The position numbers were made by a program, and so were the translations under genes. A stretch of 64,000 bases of DNA from contig JAAXWQ010000003.1 of assembly GCA_013335115.1 (NCBI GenBank), positions 1-64,000 of the forward strand, in the 5' to 3' direction. The notes beneath the pieces were generated by a model. That model was not told the DNA's origin. It worked only from the letters and a program-made list of their open reading frames with translations, and made no database searches. This DNA comes from Chlorobiaceae bacterium. Its GTDB lineage: Bacteria; Bacteroidota; Chlorobiia; Chlorobiales; Chlorobiaceae. Below, piece after piece: positions 36,804 through 45,259 of the stretch (position 1 is its first letter; each line of letters starts with the position of its first letter).

Positions 36804-36875
36804 TGCCGGGAGAGGGACTCGAACCCTCAGCCTCCTGATTATGAGTCAGGTGAGCTACCACTGCTCCATCCCGGT
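36804..36875 (-). tRNA. tRNA with CAU anticodon, inside the structural operon
   Basis: A complete 72-nt cloverleaf: 7-nt acceptor arms, D stem GAGC/GCTC with loop AGTGGTA, anticodon stem CCTGA/TCAGG with loop CTCATAA (anticodon 36841-36843), 5-nt variable region, T stem GAGGG/CCCTC with loop TTCGAGT. Position 1 is A opposite C72, a mismatch, and CCA is not encoded. It lacks the three G-C pairs of initiators, so it is elongator Met or the isoleucine tRNA that TilS modifies; sequence alone does not decide. Confidence 0.92.
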
Positions 36876-36908
36876 ATGTCGGGCAGGGCTTGCGCCCCAC
36901 CCTACGCG

Positions 36909-37361
36909 TCACACGATTTCGGCGACGGACGCGACGTCGTTGTCGCTGGCCGGATTGTACTTCGCGCTGATACCAAGCACGTTGACCGACACGATAGCGG
37001 CGGCGGTGGTGTTGGTGATCTCGACGGCGACGTAGCGGAACCCGTTGTTGATATCCAGCTCTTCGGCAAAGACGTTGATGATCGCCTGCTTGTTGCTGCC
37101 GCTGCCGGCCTCAGTGAGCTGCGTGATGGCCTTGTCGCTGACGTCCTTCTTGTTCGTCCCGTCAGATGCGGTTGCTTGTACGATCTTGGCATCGACTTTG
37201 CCAGTGGAGGTGATGGCGCCGACGTTGATGATGGCCATGGCGCCCTCGAACAGCGACATGTCGACGTAGTCGGTCGTCTTGGTCGCGGATGCGGCGTTGC
37301 TCTGCGGGTCAATGACGCCACCAATGGCGACGATATCAGACCCTTTCAGTTTTGCGTTCAT
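36909..37361 (-). CDS. Phage head-region protein, possible capsid decoration
   Basis: 150 residues, directly after the major capsid gene. It has the pattern TKTTDYVDMSLFEGAMAIINVG and FRYVAVEITNTTAAAIVSVNVLGISAKYNP seen in proteins at this place in other phages. Composition rich in small residues fits a head-surface or decoration protein. Function inferred from position. A GGGGCCG/CGGCCCC hairpin (37378-37399) without a T-run lies between it and the capsid gene and may tune their ratio. Confidence 0.65.
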   Translation of the reverse strand: MNAKLKGSDIVAIGGVIDPQSNAASATKTTDYVDMSLFEGAMAIINVGAITSTGKVDAKIVQATASDGTNKKDVSDKAITQLTEAGSGSNKQAIINVFAEELDINNGFRYVAVEITNTTAAAIVSVNVLGISAKYNPASDNDVASVAEIV

Positions 37362-37422
37362 GTTTTTCTCTCGTTGTGGGGCCGACCTATGCCGGCCCCG
37401 GTTTGTTGATTGTTACTCCTGA

Positions 37423-38718
37423 TTAGCCCCTGGTTGCAAGAGCCACAAAGTGGCTGCGGGTGTTGCTACCATTCTTCGGGCTGACGGCTGCACTCAGGTA
37501 CGGCATGCCCGTGTGGCGCACCGTCCAGCGGAACGCCTTCAGGTTGTAATCGAAGTACAGGTGGATCGACTCCGCGTACTTGATGCCGGAGTTTTTCATC
37601 ACGTGCATGTAGCCGTTCGGGTTGACGAAGTAGATGTCACCGACCGTGCCGAGTGTCTGGCAATGCTCGATCGGGTAGACCGGGCGGCCGAGCAGCGTAC
37701 CCATGGGGGCGTACTTGAAGCCCTGGTCGAACGGCATCCAGATCGGGTTGTTGTTGACGTTGAGCAGCATGATCTGCGGGATGACGTCGGGATTGACCAG
37801 CCAGTAACCCTGAGTAGGATTGATTGCCCGGCTGTACATCTTGGCCACGTTGGTGGCGTTGACCGTTGCGGCGGTCTGGCTGGTCTCCTTTGCGACCGAC
37901 ACGAGGCACGAGGCGTTCTTGATTCCGAGAGGCTTGCCGACACCGTCGCCATCGATCAGGCCGTTCGAGAGCTTGTACCTGAGAGCTGCGCCAGCCTTGT
38001 TGGTCAGCCTGTCGCCAAGCCTCGGCGCGTCTTCAAGCAGGTCCTCGGTTGCCAGCACATAGGCGTAGGCGTGGTTCAGCGCGACCTGCGACGCCTTGGT
38101 CGCCAGCGACGACGCGGTCATCTGCGATTCTTCCGAGCCGTAGTACGCCTGCACGCCGGTGCCTCCCCACGGGGTGGTCTCGTCGCGGATGATCTCGACG
38201 GTGTTGCTGCCGGTCGGCTCGGGCGGGAGTAGGTTGAAGAGGTCGTAGCTTGTCTCGCTGCCCTCGACGACCTCCCAGATGCCGGCGCGGAACTCGGCGG
38301 GGACCTGGAATCCCTCGTCGGAGCCACGGCTCTGCATGAACCCGGACGGAGCGCCGAGAATCCTCAGTCGATCATCGAACTGGCCGCCAAGCGCGGGGTT
38401 TGCTGCGCGGACCGCGGTTGCGAACTCGCCGATGGTAGAGAATCCTGCCGTAGGATCGTCTTCGCGGCGATCTTTGCCGATGACCGGGGAGGCGATCGGG
38501 TCGGTGATGCGAGCTGACGCCTGATTCACGCTGCTTTCGAGCGCAGCAAGGCTTTCAGCCCTCTCGATAGCGGTCTTGGCGGCATCGATGTCTTTGATGA
38601 TGGCGTCATACTGCGCGGCCTGTTCGTCGGTCATGATGCCGCCGTTCTCGGAGTCCGCCTTGGCGACGATCGCCTTGGCGTCAGCGAGTAGCTTTTTGAG
38701 TCTTTCTTTCCAGTTCAT
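37423..38718 (-). CDS. Major capsid protein, HK97 family
   Basis: 431 residues. A coiled-coil N-terminal delta domain (about 1-75; LKKLLADAKAIVAKADSENGG) is followed by a linker (about 75-110) where the prohead protease would cut. The HK97-fold core has FLQSRG-like GFMQSRGSDEGFQVPAEF, WGGTGVQAYYGSEESQMT, LLEDAPRLGDRLTNKAGAALRY and the C-terminal YFDYNLKAFRWTVRHTGMPYLSAA. It lies right after the protease gene as in HK97-type phages. Confidence 0.95.
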   Translation of the reverse strand: MNWKERLKKLLADAKAIVAKADSENGGIMTDEQAAQYDAIIKDIDAAKTAIERAESLAALESSVNQASARITDPIASPVIGKDRREDDPTAGFSTIGEFATAVRAANPALGGQFDDRLRILGAPSGFMQSRGSDEGFQVPAEFRAGIWEVVEGSETSYDLFNLLPPEPTGSNTVEIIRDETTPWGGTGVQAYYGSEESQMTASSLATKASQVALNHAYAYVLATEDLLEDAPRLGDRLTNKAGAALRYKLSNGLIDGDGVGKPLGIKNASCLVSVAKETSQTAATVNATNVAKMYSRAINPTQGYWLVNPDVIPQIMLLNVNNNPIWMPFDQGFKYAPMGTLLGRPVYPIEHCQTLGTVGDIYFVNPNGYMHVMKNSGIKYAESIHLYFDYNLKAFRWTVRHTGMPYLSAAVSPKNGSNTRSHFVALATRG

Positions 38719-38781
38719 TTTTGTGTTTGTTTTTTTTGTTTGATCCTTCGTTCACTGCGTTTGCCGGCATCGGCCAGCGGT

Positions 38782-39612
38782 TCACGCGTCGGCGTAAAGT
38801 CTCAGCCGCTCATGTGCGGCTTTCGTGCTGCGGCCAGATGTCCGGCCAATCTCCTTGATAACCTCAGACAGCGTCGATATACCGTCAATCAGCCTGGCGC
38901 TTTTGGCTTTGCTTGCGTGGAACACCTGGGCGTCCTTCACCTTGTCCCATGTGTTGTCGTCCATTCCTCTACCTTTTATTACCGCGCTTTTGAACTCGGA
39001 GAAGTGGGCATCGACGATGTCCTGATACATCTGCTTTTGCTCGTCACTGATCTCTGTTCCGGCAAGTCCAGCGCTCTTGAATTTTCCTGTATCGATCGGG
39101 ATCACTTTGATGCCGGCCTGCTCGTAGGCTTTACTCATGTCGTACATGGCCATTCGCACTCCTATCGATCCGACTACCGCCTGACGGCTGGCGTAGATCG
39201 ATTCCGCTTGTGATGCTATCCAGTAGGCAGCGCTGGCCGCAAGATCATCGACATAGGCCACGACTGGCTTTTTCTGATTGGCCGCTTTTACCGACTCGGC
39301 AAGTTCCGGTGTTCCTGCGACTGTGCCGCCGGGGCTGGATATATTGAGCACGATCCCGGAGATATCCTTATTTGCTGCGGCCGTCATGATGGAGTCCTGA
39401 ATCTCGGCCATGTCGGTGGCTCCGAAAAACAACTTCTCTATGAAGCTCGGGTTTTTCATCAGCGTACCGGATACGGGGATTACGGCTACGCCTCCACGAT
39501 GCTCTACCGCGTGACCGATGGATGCCGAAATCTCCGGCTCACCGAACTTGTCGCTGGCTGCAATGATGGCGAGGATCTTGTCCATCGCGTTTTTCTCTAT
39601 TGCCCAATACAT
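38782..39612 (-). CDS. Prohead protease, S49 (SppA-like) family
   Basis: 276 residues from the ATG at 39612, preceded by AAGGAGATGCC. S49 fold: VAVIPVSGTLMKNP, the SSPGGTVAGTPEL oxyanion region, DDLAASAAYWIASQA with the nucleophile serine, and VGSIGVRMAMYDMSKAYEQAG. It processes the scaffold part of the capsid. Phages use either ClpP-like or S49 proteases for this; this one is S49. It overlaps the portal stop by 16 nt. Confidence 0.9.
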   Translation of the reverse strand: MYWAIEKNAMDKILAIIAASDKFGEPEISASIGHAVEHRGGVAVIPVSGTLMKNPSFIEKLFFGATDMAEIQDSIMTAAANKDISGIVLNISSPGGTVAGTPELAESVKAANQKKPVVAYVDDLAASAAYWIASQAESIYASRQAVVGSIGVRMAMYDMSKAYEQAGIKVIPIDTGKFKSAGLAGTEISDEQKQMYQDIVDAHFSEFKSAVIKGRGMDDNTWDKVKDAQVFHASKAKSARLIDGISTLSEVIKEIGRTSGRSTKAAHERLRLYADA

Positions 39613-41135
39613 GGCATCTCCTTCATGATTGCGATTGCAAATTCGATCGAACCAATACCGCCTCTGCTCTTTGCGTAGTCCGCGCACGCTTGCGCAAGGG
39701 CTCCGTCATCGTAAACAAGGCCGACAATGGCGCACGCGTTTTCGACGGTCTTAGTGAGGTTCTCGTACAGTTCAGCGCTGACCTTACGATAAAACTCGTC
39801 ATCGGCCTTGCCGTTCTCGGAGGCTTTTGCCTCCTTGCGCTTTGTTCGGTCTACCACTTCGGCAATGATGGCGACGGTCGACTCGTGCACGGCCGAGCTG
39901 CGCTTGGATTGCTGGCCTTGTGCTTGCTTCTGCGCTGCGGCGTCCTGCACTTTATCGAGCGGGATCATGTTCAGCGGAACAAGCCTCGTGCGTCCAAGAC
40001 CGTCAGGCAGCTCGTCAAGATCCTCTTTCGCTCTGATCTCGTCGATGTCGAGGGCTCCGAGGTCGCGCATCCGTGTGTAGAACTCTGCGCGTTCCGACGG
40101 GGATCCGCGCAGCATGGCGTTGAAATCGAACTTTGTGTAGAGTGCTCCTCGCTCGTCGGGGCGGAACAGCTTCCGCTTCACTTCTTTTTCCCAGGCGATG
40201 CATCGCGGCATGATGCACTCCTCGATGTGTTCCTTGGCGTTCTGGAAGATGTTGCTGTGGGTTTCTCGATCCATCAGGCCCAGCTTGTATGCCTTGATGC
40301 CGAACCAGCGGGCGATTTCCTCGATGGTGAATTTTCGGCTGTCAAGGAACTGCGCCTCTTCCGGTGTGATGGCCCACTTCTCGACTTTCATGCCTTCCTG
40401 CAGCAGGATCGGCCGGCCAGTGTTGCCAGCTCCGGAGTACATTGACGCAATCGATGAGCGGATATTTCGCTCAGCGATATCGCTTAGTTGGTTCGGGTGC
40501 GAAAACACCGCCGAAGGCTTCAGCCCGTTTCGGAAAATGCTGTTGCTTGTCTTCTGCTGTGCGAGGCCACCGCCGACGGTCTCGCGGGCATATGCAAGCA
40601 CAGACATCCCGGTGATGCCGTCGAAGCTCAGGCCTTTGATGTGGAGGATGTTTTCCGGCTTGATCGGCTTCTCTGATCCTGCCGGGGTGTGGTACCGATA
40701 ATACAGAGCCCCTCCTGGCGTTCGATCCGGCCTGATCATGTCGGGGTCTATCAGCCACAGCGCGACAGGATCCCCGATTCGGTTGCGTATGATCTCTGCG
40801 TATGCGTTGCCCTTCAGCTCTCGATGCACCTGCATGGTCTTGACGAACGTGCCAGCATCCATTTCCGGATTCGGCTCCGTACTGATCAGGTAATCGACCG
40901 GGTGGTCATGGCGGCGGACGCGCTTGCCTTCCTGCTTCTCGTAGACGCCCCACGGCAGGCTCATCATGTCGTCCGTGATAATCTGGACGCAGCGATACAG
41001 TGCGGACAGACGCAGTGATGCGTCAACGCTCACGCGCTCGCCTGAATCAGTGCCCATCCATCCTGATGCGCCGACATCGGCCTGCCATTCCCTGTTTGGC
41101 TCAGGCGATGATGCAAACAGTCTGTCAAGAAACAT
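39597..41135 (-). CDS. Portal protein, HK97 family
   Basis: 512 residues from the ATG at 41135. Conserved portal segments: VSVDASLRLSALYRCVQIITDDMMSLPWGVYE, HPVDYLISTEPNPEMDAGTFVKTMQVHRELKGNAYAEI, ILHIKGLSFDGITGMSVLAYARETVGGGLAQQ and TIEEIARWFGIKAYKLGLMDRETHSNIFQNAKEHIEECIMP. The C-terminal 120 residues are an added charged helical part (AQGQQSKRSSAVHE onward) not needed for the portal core. It starts 10 nt inside a small TM gene. Confidence 0.95.
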   Translation of the reverse strand: MFLDRLFASSPEPNREWQADVGASGWMGTDSGERVSVDASLRLSALYRCVQIITDDMMSLPWGVYEKQEGKRVRRHDHPVDYLISTEPNPEMDAGTFVKTMQVHRELKGNAYAEIIRNRIGDPVALWLIDPDMIRPDRTPGGALYYRYHTPAGSEKPIKPENILHIKGLSFDGITGMSVLAYARETVGGGLAQQKTSNSIFRNGLKPSAVFSHPNQLSDIAERNIRSSIASMYSGAGNTGRPILLQEGMKVEKWAITPEEAQFLDSRKFTIEEIARWFGIKAYKLGLMDRETHSNIFQNAKEHIEECIMPRCIAWEKEVKRKLFRPDERGALYTKFDFNAMLRGSPSERAEFYTRMRDLGALDIDEIRAKEDLDELPDGLGRTRLVPLNMIPLDKVQDAAAQKQAQGQQSKRSSAVHESTVAIIAEVVDRTKRKEAKASENGKADDEFYRKVSAELYENLTKTVENACAIVGLVYDDGALAQACADYAKSRGGIGSIEFAIAIMKEMPCIGQ

Positions 41136-41286
41136 GCTTGCGCTTGATGTGTGGATAAATCGACACGAAAAGCAGCACAACTCCAGACACTATCAGCGCA
41201 ACGCCGATACCGTACTGCAGGGCGACCCCGGAGATAAGGCAGGCGAGCCCGATGACGAAAATGATGTCTGAAATGCTTGGCTTCAT
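41125..41286 (-). CDS. Small two-TM phage protein (53 aa)
   Basis: Starts MKPSISDIIFVIGLACLISG and has a second hydrophobic stretch ALIVSGVVLLFVSIYP, ending in a basic HIKRKHVS. Small two-TM proteins are often found just before portal genes in HK97-like phages, with unknown role. It overlaps the portal start by 11 nt. Confidence 0.7.
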   Translation of the reverse strand: MKPSISDIIFVIGLACLISGVALQYGIGVALIVSGVVLLFVSIYPHIKRKHVS

Positions 41287-41373
41287 ACGCGCGTCTGTTT
41301 ATCTGAAAACTACAGACGGCGTGACGGGTGGGGAATTGAACGGGTCGAATTGCGTGCTTAAAAGCACTTAGAA

Positions 41374-41399
41374 GTGAAAAGCCCGGTTATAGCCGGGCG
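41374..41399 (-). terminator. Terminator between the HTH/PLD cassette and the portal genes
   Basis: On the minus strand GCCCGG and CCGGGC pair around CTATAA and are followed by CTTTTCACTTC. It overlaps the end of the 113-residue HTH gene. A second hairpin, GTGCT/AGCAC (41354-41367), follows. Portal transcription must start or read through here. Confidence 0.6.
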
Positions 41400-41728
41400 T
41401 CGTCGTCAATCTTTTCGCGTTTTGGCCGGGTTCCGAATCCCCGTGCCTTTGTCTTGGTTGCGGCTTTCTCGATGTCCGCCTGCACTGCGTTGATGGCGCT
41501 GGCGTTGCCCTCGACGGCCGTCTTGAACCTTGCCACTTTGAGAAGTGCACGACCTGACGCCGCTTTGCTTTCGGCCCACTTATCGAAGCTGGTGCCCTTG
41601 CCGTGCGCTGAGATGTACTGCGCTCTCAGCTCTTCGATGGTTACGCCGACAAGCAGGGCAACCTCCTCTACGCTGCATTGCGCCTGGAAGTATTGCCCGG
41701 CCTGTTTGAAGTCGACAACTGCGCTCAT
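41387..41728 (-). CDS. HTH protein resembling terminase-small N-terminal domains
   Basis: 113 residues. The middle, CSVEEVALLVGVTIEELRAQYISAHGKGTSFDKWAESKAASGRALLKVARFKTAVEGN, has the helix-turn-helix pattern found in small-terminase-like and phage Phi29-type DNA-binding domains. A basic C-terminus (KTKARGFGTRPKREK) would help DNA binding. This phage already has a P27-type small terminase, so it may be a regulator or a second DNA-binding subunit. It overlaps the PLD-like gene's end by 4 nt. Confidence 0.6.
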   Translation of the reverse strand: MSAVVDFKQAGQYFQAQCSVEEVALLVGVTIEELRAQYISAHGKGTSFDKWAESKAASGRALLKVARFKTAVEGNASAINAVQADIEKAATKTKARGFGTRPKREKIDDDARL

Positions 41729-42540
41729 GGCTTAGAATGGGGCGTTGTCGTAGTTGAAGTTCTGCTGCTTGTACGTGTTTTTTCCCTTACGCTTTTTCGC
41801 GTTGGTGCTCCTGGTCGCGTTGTATCGCTTCCATTTTCCGCTTCCACTACCTGCCATAGCTTGTTCCTCCTGAGTGATTTGTTGATGATCGCATATTCCT
41901 TCAGCACGACGTCGTGATACGCTTGGCAAAAATCGAAATACTCCGGGTTTTCCTCGATCGTGAACTGCTCAACACATGCTGATGACCGGAGATTGGCGCT
42001 GCCGTGAATCACAAACTTCTTACCGCCGTCCGTCTCAAAGATAACGATTTTGGTATGAGATGATGCAACGGCGAGCTGGAAGCGGTCGTCCTTGTCCAGC
42101 TCCTGCAGCATGTACGGCACCAGTCCGTGGCGTTCGTTTGCATGGAAATAGTCGCTCACGATCAAATCCAGGCTATCGACGTATCCGCCGTCGAGCAGGT
42201 TGCTGAAGCTGTCGATGTTCTCGTCTGACAGGCTTAGCGTCGATACAGACAGCTTTTTCGTGTGGATGTTTCGCTCGACAAACAACGCCTCGATGAAGTC
42301 GCCGAAAATAAAGTTCCCGCTGACGATCGCGTGTGATCTTGTGCCGCTTCCGATCTCCATAGCCTTGGCCATCTCCACCGCGTTGTTGAATTTGACGTGG
42401 CGCTCTGGGACGTAGAGGCTCCCTGCTTTCTTCGGGTTGATGTACCGGTTTTCGTGCTCTTCAAGGAACGACGTGTCGAAATCCAGGTCAAACTCTGGCG
42501 TCTCAAAATCCAGCATTTCGAATAGTCCGTAATCAGCCAT
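41725..42540 (-). CDS. PLD-superfamily (HKD motif) protein
   Basis: 271 residues. One phospholipase D-type motif is visible: SSHTKIVIFETDGGKKFVIHGSANLRSS (H-x-K then G-S-x-N, about residues 160-187), and an earlier degenerate half may lie around GSGTRSHAIVSGNFIFGDF. Single-motif PLD proteins act as dimers and are often nucleases. The C-terminal 45 residues are low complexity, rich in T, S and R, and overlap another small gene in a different frame. It sits between terminase and portal, where a PLD protein has no standard packaging function. Confidence 0.65.
   Translation of the reverse strand: MADYGLFEMLDFETPEFDLDFDTSFLEEHENRYINPKKAGSLYVPERHVKFNNAVEMAKAMEIGSGTRSHAIVSGNFIFGDFIEALFVERNIHTKKLSVSTLSLSDENIDSFSNLLDGGYVDSLDLIVSDYFHANERHGLVPYMLQELDKDDRFQLAVASSHTKIVIFETDGGKKFVIHGSANLRSSACVEQFTIEENPEYFDFCQAYHDVVLKEYAIINKSLRRNKLWQVVEAENGSDTTRPGAPTRKSVREKTRTSSRTSTTTTPHSKP
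41732..41857 (-). CDS. Small basic protein nested in the 3' end of the PLD-like gene (41 aa)
   Basis: Starts MAGSGSGKWKRYNATRSTNA and continues KKRKGKNTYKQQNFNYDNAPF. An AGGAGG site 8 nt before its ATG (41857) is one of the best in the region, which argues that it is translated. It lies in another frame within the low-complexity tail of the PLD-like gene. It might bind nucleic acid; no family recognised. Confidence 0.55.
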   Translation of the reverse strand: MAGSGSGKWKRYNATRSTNAKKRKGKNTYKQQNFNYDNAPF

Positions 42541-42766
42541 TTGCTGCCTTGCTTTTGTTTCGCTTTGTTGCCCGCTCCATCACCAGCCGCTTTCCGGCCT
42601 CAGTGTACGCCACACCTCCGCCGTATTTCGCATAGTGCAGCCCCTCGGTAAGCTCCGAGGGGTAAGCGTACTTCCCGACCTTTTGACCGTTTCGGAGGTT
42701 TTGCAGCGTCTTCCTGGTGTATCCGGAGAGCTTTGCCAGCTCGTCTTCTGTGTACTGCTTTTTCAT
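42533..42766 (-). CDS. Small DNA-binding protein, MerR/excisionase-like
   Basis: 77 residues from the ATG at 42766. YTEDELAKLSGYTRKTLQNLRNGQKVGKYAYPSELTEGLHY follows the pattern of a MerR-type winged helix (HTH, then wing), and the basic C-terminus (ERATKRNKSKAAN) fits DNA binding. It overlaps the PLD-like gene start by 8 nt, so it may regulate that cassette. Confidence 0.6.
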   Translation of the reverse strand: MKKQYTEDELAKLSGYTRKTLQNLRNGQKVGKYAYPSELTEGLHYAKYGGGVAYTEAGKRLVMERATKRNKSKAANG

Positions 42767-42798
42767 TGCTGCGATACCTTTGTGATAGTTGATCTGTG

Positions 42799-43074
42799 TC
42801 AGTATTTCGGCATCAGATAGCTGTCGGACAGATACTCCCCGATGCGCTCCCATGCAGTATCCTCAGCATCATCGGACAAGCAGGAGAGGACCACATCGAC
42901 AACCGACTGGTTCTTGATCACTTCTTTTTTCTCAGCATACCCTCCGGTATTTCCGACCCACTTGATATAGGGCGACTTGACCGTGATCTTATCGGCGTAG
43001 ACTCTCGCGACATACTCGCAGTTGTCGTAGATCCCTACCTTGACGTCTTTGGTGATTGTGTGCTTTGGTGACAT
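42799..43074 (-). CDS. Hypothetical phage protein (91 aa)
   Basis: The ATG at 43074 has GGAG 8 nt upstream; the longer open frame is not supported. The sequence (KVGIYDNCEYVARVYADKITVKSPYIKWVGNTGGYAEKKEV) is beta-rich then helical. No family recognised. Confidence 0.55.
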   Translation of the reverse strand: MSPKHTITKDVKVGIYDNCEYVARVYADKITVKSPYIKWVGNTGGYAEKKEVIKNQSVVDVVLSCLSDDAEDTAWERIGEYLSDSYLMPKY

Positions 43075-43105
43075 GATGACTTCTCCGTTTTGTTTTTGCT
43101 GTTGG

Positions 43106-43462
43106 TTACTTACCTTCTTCCCATTCTCCCCAATCACCCTCTCCGATCGCGTCATTATCAATTTTGCGAATATCCAGGATGGCTTCATCAATGCCGATGG
43201 GTTCAGCGTTTTCGACATTTCCATACCACACACTATCGACGCCACGCTCTTTTGCTTCCATCAATTCGATGAGCATAGAGTCCTTACGCGTCTCAATAAT
43301 CCAGCGCTCATTTCCGGAAAAAGCAACCTGGCTGTTGTCATCGAAGACAAAGACGCTCGTCTCGCTCTTCCAAAGCTGATTTTCAGCGATTGCGTGTGCG
43401 CATGCTGACTCAGCGGCTTCGTTGAGGTCGGCGATTTCCATGATCTTTTCTGCTTGTGTCAT
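43106..43462 (-). CDS. Hypothetical acidic phage protein (118 aa)
   Basis: Acidic, helical N-terminus (EKIMEIADLNEAAESACAHAIAENQLW), a beta middle (VFVFDDNSQVAF) and a Glu/Gly/Trp-rich end (GEGDWGEWEEGK). The RBS CGGAGACGACA before the ATG is nearly identical to that of the next gene. It is the first gene of the HTH/PLD cassette after the terminase. Confidence 0.55.
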   Translation of the reverse strand: MTQAEKIMEIADLNEAAESACAHAIAENQLWKSETSVFVFDDNSQVAFSGNERWIIETRKDSMLIELMEAKERGVDSVWYGNVENAEPIGIDEAILDIRKIDNDAIGEGDWGEWEEGK

Positions 43463-43506
43463 TGTCGTCTCCGTTTTCGTTGTCGATGTTGTTGTTGTTG
43501 TCTCCT

Positions 43507-43565
43507 CACTTATAATATACCGTTTTATTCCAGAAAAAAGAATAAAATAATAAAAATAATGAGAT
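43507..43565 (-). promoter_or_regulatory. AT-rich promoter-like spacer after terL
   Basis: The 108-bp gap between terL and the acidic gene is strikingly A/T-rich on the minus strand (runs of A and T, then TATATT at 43519-43514) and ends in a CAA-repeat leader. It is the longest non-coding gap in the late region, so it likely drives the cassette. No clean -35 box is visible. Confidence 0.35.
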
Positions 43566-43570
43566 TTTTT

Positions 43571-45259
43571 TCACAACATCCGGACGCCCTGGCGCTCGTA
43601 AATGCTGGCCACGGATCCCTTAACATCTTTCAGCCAAACAACCAGCCCGAGTATTGACGCCATGACGCCATCAATCTTCGATTTCGGGTTTTCCTTGCTC
43701 AGGAAATAATTTTTGTTCACGGTCGATTTCAGCATGGCATTTGCGAACATCCAGATCAGGACCTTGTCTTTTTTGTCGAACACGAACTTGCCGTCGTAGA
43801 TGATCGCTTCCATTTCTTTCATTGGTGGCGAGATGTGTTTCGGCGACATAGGGACTTCAATGCATGTGAGCTTCGGCATCTCCTTCTGGATGCCCTGGAT
43901 GAGGTGCAGCGCGTTGTATGCGTCGTACCCAAGACCGCGGATCTCGTATTTCTTGGTGTCGGCTTTAACATCCTCAAGGATATAGTCGTAGTCTGTCCTG
44001 GCTCCGGGTGTGACGGTTATCAGCCCTTCAGCGGCCCATTGCTGCAGGTGAGCATTCTCGATGAGGTTTACCGTGTCTTCTGGCAGGTAGTATTTCAACA
44101 GCACGTGGTACCGGTCGCCTTGCTTGAACATTCGGGCATATGCGCATATATCGATTACTTTTGCAAGATCAAGCCCCAGGGCGCATTCCTCGCCAAGAAA
44201 ATCGTCCTCGTTCAGGTCTTCACCGCACTTGCCGAACTTCTTCATGTTGATCCACGCCTGCCCGCTGTTACTCCAAACATTCAGGTGCTTGCACTTGATG
44301 ATGTTCTGCTTCTCAGCCTTGGTCGTCGCCTCGTGGAGCTGCGCCTGCAGGTAATCCTCGAAAACTGAGACGCCGATGTTTGGGTTTGCTTTTGCCCAGA
44401 CGTTGAAATCCGTCCAGTCGTCCTCGGAATCAATCGTATATACCACCGCCCACAAGCGGTCATTCTGCATTGTCCCTCGCAGCACATCGATAGCGTCGCC
44501 TCGCGCAGTGTAGCACGGTGCTGACGTGTCTGTTCCGGCTGTGGTTATAACTGGCATCATCGGCTGACGGCGAGCTCCCATGCCTGTTTTCATGGTCTCA
44601 TACAGCACTGGTGTCGGATGCTCGTGGTACTCGTCGACAATCGCGCATGACGGGCTGGCTCCATCACCCGGGTTCCCAATGATCGGTAGGAACTTCCCGC
44701 CGTTTGACCGGCAATGGATCCCGGTCGGGTTGTCCCGGCTACCGGTGAGGTTGATGTCGAAGTGCTTGCGCAGTTCCTCGTCGTTGTTGATCATCATCCA
44801 CGCCGGATCGTAGACGAAATGCGCTTGCTTCTCGCTGGTGGCTCCCGAGTAGACTTCTGGTGCGCCCTCGCCGTCGGCCAGCAGCATGTAATTGCCGATA
44901 ATAGCCCCGATCTGACTTTTTCCGTTCTTTCTTGCGATTTCGGCGTAAATCTCACGGTACCGGCGCAGGTCATCACTCTTGCGTACCCACCCGAACGGAA
45001 CACCAAAGGCAAAACATTGCCACGGCTCCATCACGATCTGTCGTCCTCTCCACTCGCCTTTGATGTGCGTCATGGCCTCGGCGAATCCGAGGAATCTGTC
45101 GGCGGCATCCTGGTCCCAGTAGTACGGGAAATCTTTATCATCCTGCCGCGCAAGGTCTCCTGTGTGCCGCTGAACAGCAAGACGAATGAACTCACACGAC
45201 GGGATCTCTCCTGATGAGACTCCGGAGCAATACCCGGCTATCTTGTCGGCGTAGGTCAT
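43571..45259 (-). CDS. Terminase large subunit
   Basis: DNA-packaging motor of 562 residues. Walker A-type ARKNGKSQ lies near residue 112; the Walker B region CAIVDEYHEH (DE) is near 215; a coupling TTAG follows. The nuclease half has LGLDLAKVIDICAYAR and the late acidic GVMASILGLV region. It belongs to the HK97/lambdoid Terminase_1-like group, which pairs with P27 small subunits. It overlaps the small subunit by 4 nt. Confidence 0.93.
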   Translation of the reverse strand: MTYADKIAGYCSGVSSGEIPSCEFIRLAVQRHTGDLARQDDKDFPYYWDQDAADRFLGFAEAMTHIKGEWRGRQIVMEPWQCFAFGVPFGWVRKSDDLRRYREIYAEIARKNGKSQIGAIIGNYMLLADGEGAPEVYSGATSEKQAHFVYDPAWMMINNDEELRKHFDINLTGSRDNPTGIHCRSNGGKFLPIIGNPGDGASPSCAIVDEYHEHPTPVLYETMKTGMGARRQPMMPVITTAGTDTSAPCYTARGDAIDVLRGTMQNDRLWAVVYTIDSEDDWTDFNVWAKANPNIGVSVFEDYLQAQLHEATTKAEKQNIIKCKHLNVWSNSGQAWINMKKFGKCGEDLNEDDFLGEECALGLDLAKVIDICAYARMFKQGDRYHVLLKYYLPEDTVNLIENAHLQQWAAEGLITVTPGARTDYDYILEDVKADTKKYEIRGLGYDAYNALHLIQGIQKEMPKLTCIEVPMSPKHISPPMKEMEAIIYDGKFVFDKKDKVLIWMFANAMLKSTVNKNYFLSKENPKSKIDGVMASILGLVVWLKDVKGSVASIYERQGVRML

